A DNA stretch of 16,717 nucleotides from Cudoniella acicularis (taxonomy: Eukaryota; Ascomycota; Leotiomycetes; Helotiales; Helotiaceae), in NCBI GenBank assembly GCA_013054445.1, contig JAAMPI010001273.1:1-16717 (forward strand). The letters run 5' to 3'. This document shows positions 8,069 to 16,717 of the stretch, one piece after another. Numbering within the stretch: the first letter of the stretch is position 1; each line of letters opens with the position of its first letter. The translations under genes and the position numbers were made by a program. The notes beneath the pieces were generated by a model, which was given only the letters and a program-made list of their open reading frames with translations, did no database searches and was not told the origin of the DNA.

Positions 8069-11000
8069 TCAATTCAAGACCCTTCCGGCAACAGCAGCTC
8101 CACTCGAATCTTTCGTCACCGTTTTCTTTAGCTGTTTTCCCATTTGAATCTCTCCCAACAGGGCCGCTGGTCGCGCAGCTCCAGCTGGCGCACTAACTGG
8201 TGGAGGTAGTCCTGGAGGAGGTGGCGGTGGTGCTGGAGCACCAAAAGGTGGCATGGGAGGTGGAGGAGGGGCACCCATGTTTGGCATAGGAGGTGGTGGA
8301 GGAGCTCCCATCGAGGGCATAGGCGGCGGCGGCGGCGGAGGACTCGAAAGAGAATCTCTTGCTGGCGCTGGACTGGTGGGTGTCGATCCAGCTCCTGTGC
8401 CAGTAGCTGACAAGGGACGAGGAGGACCCATAGTGCCGAAAAGGATAGACGCGAGATGGCGTGCATTTCCAGCACCTGGGCCTTCCTCGTCGGATGAGTC
8501 GTCTTCTTTGTCAGATCCGACGACAGACCAATCGTCCTCTTCTTGGCGTATTCGCGATGGTCTGGGTCCTGTAGGCTGAGTAACAATTGGCTCAGGGGTT
8601 TTGGCAACTTCTTGTGACGGCAGGCGATGGAATGGATTGTTGGATTGGGGTCCGTTGTCAGCACCGCCTTGGGCCAGTTTCTTCAAGAATGGATTTCTGG
8701 TCTCTGTATCTGCTGTTGGGTTAGCAACTGGGAGGCTAGTTGTTGCAGCAACAGGTGTTGGTGGGACCGCGGTTGGCATTGGTGGTGGAGGGGGTGATAT
8801 CTCCTTTCTCTCAAGCTCTTGGCTTCCTTGCGTTGGCGTTGATGCTTGTGGCGTCACTTGTTCTGGTTCTTCATCATCTGAAGAATCCTCATCGTCCATG
8901 GCCTCTAATTGGCGTTGCAATTCTCTCTCCCGAGCTTGTGCCGCCTCGATTTCGGCACGCTGAGCTGCCAATCTGGCTTCTTTCTCTCTTGCCTCAGTTT
9001 GAGCTGCCTTCTTCCTTCGCTTCTCTTCTTCTCTCTTTATCTTCCCAGCCTTGACCTGGTCCTCGAGTGCTTTCAGGCGGGCTGCTTGTTCTTCCTTTTC
9101 TCGGGCGAGCTCGGCCTCTTGCCGTTTGGCATCATCCCTGGAAATGTCAGTATATAAACGTTATTTGCAGTACTCGTCAGTACTTACTCAAGATCTTGTG
9201 TAGCTAGAATTTGGGCCTTTTGTTCTTCCAATGCCTCAACTCTACGTTCGCTGGCATCACTCCTTGCTGCTTTTCGTGATACGGGTGGTGGTGGTGGCTT
9301 TCTTCCAAATCCTCGCATTTCTGGAGCGGCTGGTGCAGATGGAGCCACTTGAGCTGATGGGGGTGGAATACCTTGTTCCTCGTTAATTCTTGCTTGTCTT
9401 TCGGCGTCACGCTTGGCATCTTCCTCCTCTGCTTGTTTTTTCTTCGCAAGCTTTTCGTTCTTTTCGCGCTCGACTCTCTGCTGAGTGGTTTCGCCTGGTT
9501 TAGAAGGTGCTTTGATTCCAAGAGCAGCAAGACGCTCTGCCATACGCTTTTCAGCCTGCTGTTTGATATACGCAGCTCGATCCTCCGGAGTTTTGTATTG
9601 TGAGTAAGTTCCACCAGAGGCAGGGGAAGGGGTAGGTGAAGGTGCTGCTCTGGCAGCAGGTGGATCTTCTCGTGAAGAGCTCGCTGGGCTTTCATATCTC
9701 GACGCAGTTGAGCGTGGTGTCTCTCGAGTATTGCGACGATCTTCTGTTCGGACTCGCGCAGCTCTGCTAGATCTTTGTAGGTCAAAGATGAACTCCTTGA
9801 CTTCGTCTTCAACACCAAGTCCATCCTCCCATCTCCGTTTCTCATGCTCGCTAGTTGTGTCTTTTGCGCCTTCCTTCAGACCATCTTCTAAAGCGCGAGA
9901 AAAGTCACGAACACTTTCCTCGACATCCTTGACCATACGTTCATTATTCTCTTTCTCACTCCTGATTCTGGAGTTCTCCTCTTCCAATCGCCTGGGGGCT
10001 GCGATGTCATCGACATTACTCTCAATCTTTCTGCCAGTCAAAGCTGCCTGCCGTTGTTGCATCATGGCCTTAGCTCTGGCTTTCAGTCGATCTGACTCGG
10101 TCACACTTCCACCAGGGCCACTTCCAACAATAGCTGAAGCACTTCCCGGATGTGCCTTTGCATCATTCAATCGGAATAGCTCCAGTCTAGCATCTGCAAT
10201 GCTACGTTCAGTGCGTCTGACGTCCGAGGCCACTTGAGGAAGCTTGTCAGTCAGGGTTTGCAATTGTCGTTTCAGGATACGACGCTCAGCGCCGGAGTCC
10301 ACATTTCTCAAAGAGGAATCTGGATGGGCATCGATATCTTCTTGGATCCGGCGAATGCGGTGGTACAAGTCCTCAGCCTCGCGACGATCACGTCTATCGA
10401 GAGCATCATCTTCGTCAGCCGCATTCTCATCCTTGAAGTCTATGGCATCAAGTAGAACCTGCTTCTCGCGAATCTTCTTTTTCAACTGCTCTAGAGACAA
10501 ATCATCACTGGAAGTAGTTGATGATGGAGATGATGGGCGTGGGGAACCGGCGCCGCCAAGCCTCCGACGAGCACTAGATTTATATCCAATATCATCGTCG
10601 TTGTTCTTGAAGACGGTAGCATCTTTCCGGCCTGTTCCTGAATTACCGGAATCACGCATGAAAGAGTGACTCTTCAAATAACTAACCCCGGTCTTCTGTG
10701 GGAGAAGACTGGCTCCCGAATTCTTGCGGAAGTCGGATTCCTGGTGAAGCAACGACTTGACAGCTCCAATGGAGTCATTGAAATTTCTCGTGGAGGGAGG
10801 AATAAGTTCGGGCGGTAGCTGTGCTGGGAGGGGGTAACCGTTAAGTTTCCGGTAAATCAAATGCATTGCGACTGCAAATTCGTCCATGTTGAGTCGACCC
10901 TTGTTTCCATGATCCGCAAGTGTCCAGATACGTTCGAGGTCAGGCTTTTCAAGACCACTTTGCCCGAATACTTCAATTGCAACGTCACCGCCAATGAAAC

Positions 11001-12504
11001 CTTTGTTGAAGCCATCCCAGGCCTTGAAGATAGCATCGTACCTTTGCTTCTCATCTTTGGTGACAGCCCAAGGAATAACAGCATTACCTTGTAGACCAGA
11101 TGTGGTAAACGAGCCTTGTTCGCGGCCTTGCTGGGGCATCATTCTTGATTGCAGTAGATCAATGTTAGGCAAGCCAGTAGCAGGAGCATTTACTAGGCCC
11201 CATTGCCCGGGTCGACCGGTGGGTTGACTGTTCAATGGAGCAACCATACCACCCATTCCAGTTTGAGAGGGGGAAAGACCTTGATTCTGGCCGAATCCGG
11301 TAGGCATTGGTGGCATTGGAGGTCTTGGGCCAGTGTAACCACCCACCGAAGGGGTTGATATATTCTGAAATCCGGCAGGATTGGGTTGAATCCCACCCTG
11401 CTGTCCGAACCCAGTCTGTATTGGTTGTTGAAAACTTGGCTGACTTTGAAAGCCTCCGGAAAAGTTGTTTTGCTGAGCAGGAAAGCCCGTCATTTGAGCT
11501 GTCAAAAGTGCCGAGTTTGACGGCATCGGCTGAGGTTGTTGAATTGTAGGTGGCGATGCAGCATTTTGACGAATATTGAAATTTGGAGCATTTGTTTGTG
11601 GTGTCGAATCCGGCACATCATCTGCCACCCCAAAATTTATTATGTCCACCATGCTCGAGACTTCATTTTTTATATTATCGGGAAGGACAGAAGGTAGTTG
11701 TTTGCCCACGAGTCTCAAATTACAAAGGTACATAGCGAGAGCAAATTCGGGGAAGTGAAGCTGTCCGGATTTCGTGGTATCTGCCAGAGTCCTAAAACAA
11801 CATCAGTAACCTTCTACATGCGACGGGTCTCTCCTCAGTTCGTCTTACCATATCTGAGACAGCGAATTGCCATCTAGCTTAGACCGTAGCAGTAAGTCTC
11901 GCGACTTATCGCCAGATAACGTCTGCCCATCTCCGACCGCCGATTTGAACAAGGTCTCAAATTTCGCCTGGTCTTGCGCCGTAATGAAAGACAACCTTAT
12001 ATTTGGAATCCTTGCGCCCTTCTTTGCCTTTGATGATCTTCGTCCTCGTGCCGGAGCTGCTGACGGGGCGGGCTTGAAGCTATCTGCCATCGCCGCAAAA
12101 CCAGTTGGCTGGGGTAGGACGGGTGCCGGCGAGGATTGCTGCTGCTGGGGAGGTTGAATCTGATTTTGGAATTGTTGTGGGATCTGTGGCATCGGTGGAG
12201 CTCCAGTTTGGAAGCTCTGTTGTTGCGGAGCTTGGGCATTTCCAAACGGAGACGGATTCTGACCTGGGAAGCCCGTCTGCTGCTGCTGCATCTGCTGAGG
12301 CTGGAAACCGGTCTGCTGATTCTGCATCGGGTATCCCGTAAAGTTTGGCTGCAGCGGAGCAGCTCCATACCCCGTGGGGTTCGAGTTGAGGAAGCCAGGT
12401 TGCTGCTGTTGCGGCTGCTGAGGTTGCTGAAATGAGTTGTATTGCTGGGGCCCACCGGGTCGACCGCTCTGGCCGCCCAGGTAGGAGTTGGACCCCGAAT
12501 ACAT
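8069..12504 (-). CDS. PAN1: Pan1: endocytic actin-patch scaffold with EH and WH2 domains (3 exons, 1442 aa)
   Basis: Exons are 12504-11849, 11791-9188 and 9137-8069, joining to 4329 nt (1442 codons plus stop). Introns are 11848-11792 (GTAAGA...TAG) and 9187-9138 (GTAAGT...CAG, branch CTGAC). The first join restores SQIW-TLAD inside the first EH domain. The N-terminus (1-165) is Gln/Pro-rich with TG repeats. EH1 spans about 170-265 ([12 protein letters not shown]...[10 protein letters not shown]); EH2 spans about 459-555 ([26 protein letters not shown] is split in this note only by length: [17 protein letters not shown] then MDEFAVAM). Predicted coiled coils cover about 649-900, followed by Lys/Glu/Arg-rich helical sequence to about 1165, an acidic patch ([10 protein letters not shown]), a Pro-rich stretch (about 1354-1400) and a C-terminal WH2 motif ([14 protein letters not shown], nt about 8072-8164). 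In yeast, Pan1 works with End3 and Sla1 at the plasma membrane to activate Arp2/3 and is phosphorylated by Ark1/Prk1 at LxxQ/NxTG sites. Several such sites occur here, for example LNSNPTG, LQPNFTG, LTAQMTG and LNSQPTG. All domains expected of the family are present in order. Confidence 0.96.
8205..8345 (-). repeat. Imperfect tandem repeat encoding poly-proline in PAN1 exon 3
   Basis: On the plus strand this is a GGTGG/GGAGG-rich tract. It encodes repeated PPPPPMPxxGAP blocks ([36 protein letters not shown]). Such tracts bind profilin or SH3 domains in actin regulators. The unit is about 36-40 nt and imperfect, so copy number may vary between strains. Confidence 0.7.
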
Positions 12505-13080
12505 AGTCGGTTTGCGTATCGTACAGAGGTGTGGAGGTGTGGATGCGAAAGTTGAAATGGATTGAAATTTTGTGGTGAGCTGGTTTGCTGGTCGTCAAGA
12601 CACTTCGGCTGCAACGCGTCGAGGCGGCGGAATGACGAACGGTACGACGGTACGAAGCTAGGCAAGCTTGAGTATGAGAGGCTCGCTAGCGACAACCGTA
12701 ACCCGGATGAGCACCCAGCTAGAAACAGCCAGTGTTGCAACCATGAAGCTTTGGCTTTTCACGTGCGCGATTGTATTTAGAATTGTGGGCGTTCTGATTT
12801 ACAACTGATAGAATTCACTGAAGAGGGACTGAAAACCAGCATGATTAGTCTATGCATTGTATTGGAGTAGCCTCTAACTTTTTTCCTCACAGCAGCCTCC
12901 TTTTTCACGAGCATCACAGCGCCCTGGCTCTGGAGCTATGCAACCGGCCTGGAGGCTTATGATATCTACAAAGCCATTTTTCTATGCATCTTTTAAGCAT
13001 TTGTTCCATTACATCGTCGGGTATCAGCATCGCCTCACCAAGCAATCCAATATCACTCCGTTTCAAGCTCCAGCTAGTAC
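12505..13080. promoter_or_regulatory. PAN1 upstream region / 3' flank of the methyltransferase gene
   Basis: This 576-bp gap separates the PAN1 start codon from the stop codon of the sphingolipid methyltransferase, both on the minus strand. Read on the minus strand, the last about 40 bases before PAN1 are rich in C and A (CCACACCTCCACACCTC), like a fungal 5' leader. A CACGTG box lies at 12760-12765 and a CCAAT box (ATTGG on plus) at 12861-12865, both plausible but untested PAN1 promoter elements. No ORF worth calling was seen. Confidence 0.4.
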
Positions 13081-14844
13081 TTAAGCAGCCTTCTCCGTTG
13101 CAACATTTTTTGGGAAGACGGACTTCAGGGCCACCTTGCTCGCGTTGAGCGCACCACTGAGAGAGAACTGGGTGGGGATGCCCTCGATACGGTGGTTGTG
13201 GTTGACGTTCTTGACAAGAGTGATTTGGTAGCACGTGGCAGAGCCTTGACGGGAGATGATGGTAGAGTACGCAAGGAAATATTCCCAGACCTGAATTTGT
13301 TAGTAATGTCCCCGGGGAAAGATCTATAGGGAAAGCTTACTCTGTACCACCTCTTGCCATACTTCGCCTGGACCTTGTCACTGTTGGCAATCCAGTTTCT
13401 GTACCATCTCCACAAGGTTGCCGAATAGTGGACACCGATGGTGTCGATAGTTTTGATCTCCCAGCCGGCACTTTCCAAGGAGTTTACGTAGTTGTTGAGA
13501 GGAGTGGAAGCGTCGGCGCCGGGGAAGATATACTTGTTCATGAATAAACCCCAGATAAGATCTTCATATTGCCATGGTTTTCTCAGGCCAGCAACTTGAA
13601 GGAAGAAAACTCCGTCATCGTCAAGCATATCGTAGCATTGCTTCAAGAAGCTGGTCAATTTTCGAATTCCAACGTGCTCGGCCATTTCCAGACAAGTGAT
13701 TTTGTTGTAGTTTCCTTCAGGAACAGGGATATCGCGATAGTCCATGCAGAGAATTTTGCTTTGCTCTTCAGGAATGCCAGCCTTTCGAAGACCATTGTTA
13801 CCCCACGCTGTTTGGTTGCGGCCAAGAGTGATACCGGTGGCCTTGGCGCCATAGTTGACACTGGCAAATTTGGCAAGAGTTCCCCATCCGCATCCAATGT
13901 CCAAAAGCCTCTCACCTTCCTTCAGGGCGATCTTCTCACAGACGATAGCAAGTTTGTTATCTTGTAATTGTTCGAGAGTTTCTTCCTTGTTGATATCGGA
14001 GATGACGCCGGAGGTATATATCATACGTGGCCCAAGGAACCAGCCGTAGAAATCGTCACCTCGGTCGTAATGGTCACGTACTTGTTCCTCATCTAGAGGT
14101 CGCGAATTAGAAAAGGGGTTTTGTAAAGGACAGATTTTGTATACCTTGGGACCGTGAGTGCATGATGACTTCTGGTGCGAAGTTGAAGAAAACAAATTTG
14201 AAGAGACTGAGGGTGAATTGGAAGCTGGCCCAATCATGTCTATACTCCATAACCTCCAAACAATCTCCATTGAAATCAACATCGCCGTCAAAGTACATAT
14301 TGTGGAAAGTCTCCATGGGAATCTTGTTCTTGCCGCTGTACTTGATCTTGTCTGCTTCGTTCTTGAATGTAAGGTAGTGCTCCACTGGGCGCCCTGGGTA
14401 TTTGGCCTTCTCATTCTTGCGAGGGCTGAAAGTTGATGCGAGGTACCAGAAGGAGATCAAGATAGGGGCAGTGGTGAAGATTCCAAAGAAAATAGAAGTC
14501 TTCAACCCGCCACCGACCTTCCATGACATGTAAGTTGGGACAATGGCGATCAGGGAGAAGAGGAGGATATTGGAGAAACTTTCGTTGCCAGGCCCATCGG
14601 CAGGAAGGGGGGCATTCTTAATTGATGGATACTATAAGCATGTTAGTTGCCATTCGATCTCGCGCAGGCGGCGCAGGTTTTGCCCAACACAGAAAGTATA
14701 TCCAAAGGGGACGTGTCAACATACAGCAGTTGTCCTGACTCCACATTCCTCGAATTTCTCGAATGTGGGAGTTGGAGCTTTAGGGGTTTCGATGAACTCG
14801 AATTCGCTCTCGGAGCCATTGACACTCTGCGGCTTTGACGACAT
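13081..14844 (-). CDS. MTS1: Sphingolipid C9-methyltransferase (4 exons, 522 aa)
   Basis: Exons are 14844-14725, 14631-14145, 14092-13341 and 13290-13081, joining to 1569 nt (522 codons plus stop). Introns are 14724-14632 (GTATGT...TAG, branch CTAAC), 14144-14093 (GTATAC...TAG, branch CTAAT) and 13340-13291 (GTAAGC...CAG, branch CTAAC). Two hydrophobic segments near residues 61-76 and 83-107 anchor the protein, expected in the ER membrane. The catalytic part is of the cyclopropane-fatty-acid-synthase type: VRDHYDRGDDFY at about 207-218, SAM-binding LLDIGCGWG at 265-273, then ITLGRNQ and CLEMAEHVG. The family uses S-adenosylmethionine to add the C9 methyl branch to the diunsaturated sphingoid base of fungal glucosylceramide, a lipid tied to hyphal growth and to sensitivity to plant defensins. 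Length and motif order match the fungal family, and no key residue is missing. The start ATG at 14844 is followed by an acidic, Ser-rich N-terminus typical of the group. A small gene is divergently transcribed 394 bp upstream. Confidence 0.95.
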
Positions 14845-15238
14845 GGTCGCGGTCGACGTCAATTGAACTGTCGAGAGAAGGATCTCGACGATTCAACAAT
14901 TTTCTGTCGAGGAAGAGTGGTGGAGGACGAAGAAATGTGTGTTCTGATCTTTGTTTCACCAGGGCGGTCAACGAAAGCACGGATCAGAGAGCGGCCCGCC
15001 CGCTCAAGCTTCCCCTGCGTTTTGGGCGAATTGTCCGAATCATGTGATGCGTGATCCGAAGCAACTGATTTATTGGCCGATCTCTACACGCGTTACGAAG
15101 CATGTACGTCACGCATTGGAATAAATCCGATATATAGGAGCATCCATTCCTCTTCCCTAAACGCTCCTGGTCAAGAAACATTTCCCTCGTTCAGACAACT
15201 CAACTTCTCACCCTTTTCCACAAACACGTGATATCGCA
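14845..15238. promoter_or_regulatory. Divergent promoter region between MTS1 and the small plus-strand gene
   Basis: The region lies between two start codons facing away from each other. For the plus-strand gene it contains ATTGG (inverted CCAAT) at 15072-15076 and 15115-15119, a CRE/ATF-like TACGTCA at 15105-15111, TATATA at 15131-15136, a pyrimidine-rich stretch after about 15145, and CACGTG at 15225-15230 just before the start codon. Near the MTS1 start, GTCGAGA (14870-14876) and TCTCGAC (14883-14889) form a 7-bp stem that would lie in the 5' leader. Assignment of each element to a gene is inference. Confidence 0.55.
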
Positions 15239-15800
15239 ATGGCCCCCAACACTCCAACCCCTGAGCATCAAGCAGCAGTTGACAAAGCGCTTCAGAATCT
15301 TGCTGAGTGAGTTTCTTCAATCGTGTAATGTTCGAAATTTTATTTATTCACATATAAACAGTGCAATCACGTAGCATCCCCAATGGCCAGCCCCTCCGGA
15401 GAAAAACTACACTTTCTACCATACCTGGGACTTCGTCATGCGCTCCAAGTATATGTTGAGTGAGTACGACAATGTGAAAAATGGCAAGGTTCGCCTTCCA
15501 GAAGAGTTCAAAGATGGTGTTGGTACGTGCTTCTATCATTTTCATTGCCCCTTTTCAATGGAGCTTCTTTTAAATTGATGGGCAACAGGAAAAAATGAAA
15601 AGGGGGCAGTTCAGATCTTCCAAAATGTTTGCAGCCGAACGATAATGGTTGAAATGATGGTGGACGACACTAGCATGGTTGGGAGGATGGGAACTCTGGG
15701 TCCGATAGTTGATTACGGACAGAAAGACAAGGATGCTGTGAAGGCTTTGAATAATGTGTGCCCGGAAGACCACGTCGTGGTTGGAATGATAGGCGAATAA
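15239..15800 (+). CDS. Small protein of unknown function (3 exons, about 146 codons, in-frame TAG in best model)
   Basis: The start ATG is in strong context (TCGCAATGGCC) after a TATA box and pyrimidine-rich leader. Best exons are 15239-15306, 15362-15522 and 15589-15800, totalling 441 nt. Introns are 15307-15361 (GTGAGT...CAG) and 15523-15588 (GTACGT...CAG). The body reads as ordinary folded sequence: YTFYHTWDFVMRSKYML, then VRLPEEFKDGVG joining across intron 2 to KNEKGAVQIFQNV, and it ends PEDHVVVGMIGE. No signal peptide or membrane segment is seen, and I do not recognise the family. Oddity: with the CAG acceptor at 15360-15361 the new exon reads Asp-Ala-Ile-Thr and then TAG (15372-15374) before the body. 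Using that TAG itself as acceptor leaves the body frame out of phase with exon 1. Translation could instead begin at an internal ATG (MRSKYML). So it is either a recent pseudogene, a gene with an unrecognised first intron, or one with a sequence error. The conserved-looking body argues for a gene that is or was real. Confidence 0.6.
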
Positions 15801-16717
15801 ATTTTATTCAAAAAGGTAGAGATGAAAATACGATTACATGAATGCGTAACTGTCAAGACTCACATGTCATAGTCACCTGACTTCTATTTCAGGCTTAGCT
15901 TCTTTGCTTTTGTACTTAAATACTCGCTCCTTCCAGCACTTTTCTCTTTCTCAGACAGACAATTAGACCTCTCTTTTTCACTGGAATACCCGTACAAAGG
16001 CGTGTCTTCATAGTAATATAGTCACTCATGAAATTCTCCAAATCACCTCGGGCAGCGTTTAATAAATATAGTTGGAGTTTTCAATCGCATCGAGGTAAGG
16101 ATGAATACCTACCTTTTCAGAGATATTTGTAAATTCACCAATGGATCACCTTGTCGTTGAAAACAGTACCCAAACTCAGAAACTAAATCGACAATTATTT
16201 CCCCTAAAAAAAAAGCCACCTTACCGTACAACCTCGATCGAAGACTACAACATTTTCTTTAGAATACACCTCTTTATTTCTCTTCTTAAGGTAAAGATAT
16301 ATCTACAGGTACGATAACGCTGGGCAATCGCATCCCGCTTTTGTTCTAGATGTTTTGTCCATGCTCTCAAAGTATTAAATGACGTCCCCGTACTTAAATC
16401 CTCTCCTATGTTCATGGCACTCACCACACCTCTTAAATCTCCTAACTCCATAATAATAACACACACACTCATAGTATAGAATATACTCTATATCCCTATT
16501 GCTATGAATAATGGCTTGGATACCATAGATCTAGAGCTGGGATTGGGTATGACGAGTGAGGGGAGGAATGGGTGGAGGTTTATAATGGGAGGAAGGGCGG
16601 TAGGGTTTACGGAGAGGGTTTGTGGGTTCCAGAGGCTGGTGATTGAGGGGGGGGTGTAACAGGGGGGAGCATTTTTTGAGGGATGATGGGAGTTTGAAGA
16701 TGTTGAATGTTTACTTG
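15801..16717. other. Right flank, no confident gene
   Basis: An AT-rich stretch follows the small gene. Around 15915-15990 there is a promoter-like pattern on plus: TTAAATA, then a CT-rich tract, then an ATG at 16028 opening a 34-codon frame that ends at 16132. It might be a first exon but has no usable intron, so I do not call it. On minus, 16472-16245 is a 75-codon frame with no recognised domain. From about 16540 to the end the plus strand is strongly G-rich (GGGAGG/GGGTGG words and a run of eight G near 16649), with no coding support. Confidence 0.45.

Noticed and set aside
8253..8963. Plus-strand glycine-rich and other frames opposite PAN1 exon 3
   Set aside because: They are antisense shadows of the proline-rich PAN1 coding strand.
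9204..9845. 213-codon minus-strand frame inside PAN1
   Set aside because: It overlaps PAN1 in another frame, and its His/Leu-rich content reflects the shifted codons of a Lys/Glu/Pro-rich region.
11997..12740. 247-codon and 172-codon minus-strand frames over PAN1 exon 1
   Set aside because: They are alternative-frame readings of Gln/Pro-rich PAN1 exon 1 and lack domains.
16245..16472. 75-codon minus-strand frame at the right end
   Set aside because: It looks partly protein-like but has no domain, intron or promoter support.
1..16717. CRISPR arrays, insertion sequences, phage or bacterial operons
   Set aside because: No regularly spaced identical repeats and no transposase or bacterial gene signatures; spliceosomal introns show that the DNA is eukaryotic.

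Overview
The window looks like nuclear DNA of a filamentous ascomycete (Pezizomycotina). The introns are short (46-93 nt) with GT donors, CTAAC/CTGAC-type branch points and AG acceptors. The genes recognised are a 1442-residue PAN1, a membrane-anchored sphingolipid C9-methyltransferase, a Clr5-domain protein and a fungal-type AAA ATPase. The N-terminus and layout of PAN1 suggest Leotiomycetes, but that is an inference. Exon joins were worked out by hand, and for every intact gene the joined length divides by three. Base 3 is an N.

Layout. (1) 1-67: edge repeat of GGGTA words arranged as an inverted repeat. (2) 68-1612, minus strand: intact three-exon gene with an N-terminal Clr5 domain and a C-terminal TPR-like helical region. 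(3) 1613-3897: mostly non-coding, with a scattered CCAAAAG repeat family, one weak orphan ORF (2498-2818), an AT-rich stretch with a perfect palindrome, and a more GC-balanced stretch. (4) 3898-6039, plus strand: fungal AAA+ ATPase gene that is clearly recognisable but broken by two single-base frameshifts and one in-frame TGA. (5) 6040-8068: about 2 kb with no gene seen, largely AT-rich, with several short perfect hairpins and transposon-remnant character. (6) 8069-12504, minus strand: complete three-exon PAN1 (endocytic actin-patch scaffold). (7) 12505-13080: PAN1 upstream region. (8) 13081-14844, minus strand: complete four-exon sphingolipid C9-methyltransferase. (9) 14845-15238: 394-bp divergent intergenic region with CCAAT, CRE-like, TATA and CACGTG elements. 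(10) 15239-15800, plus strand: small three-exon gene of unknown function whose best gene model carries an in-frame TAG. (11) 15801-16717: no confident gene.

The housekeeping-type half (PAN1 and C9-methyltransferase, 8-15 kb) is compact and intact. The left half (1-8 kb) looks like an accessory region: lineage-specific families, a decaying ATPase gene, repeats and AT-rich spacers. I see no operon-like functional linkage between neighbours. No convincing new multi-gene system is visible. The best leads are the Clr5-TPR protein, the freshly broken AAA ATPase, and the small unknown gene that shares a promoter region with the methyltransferase.
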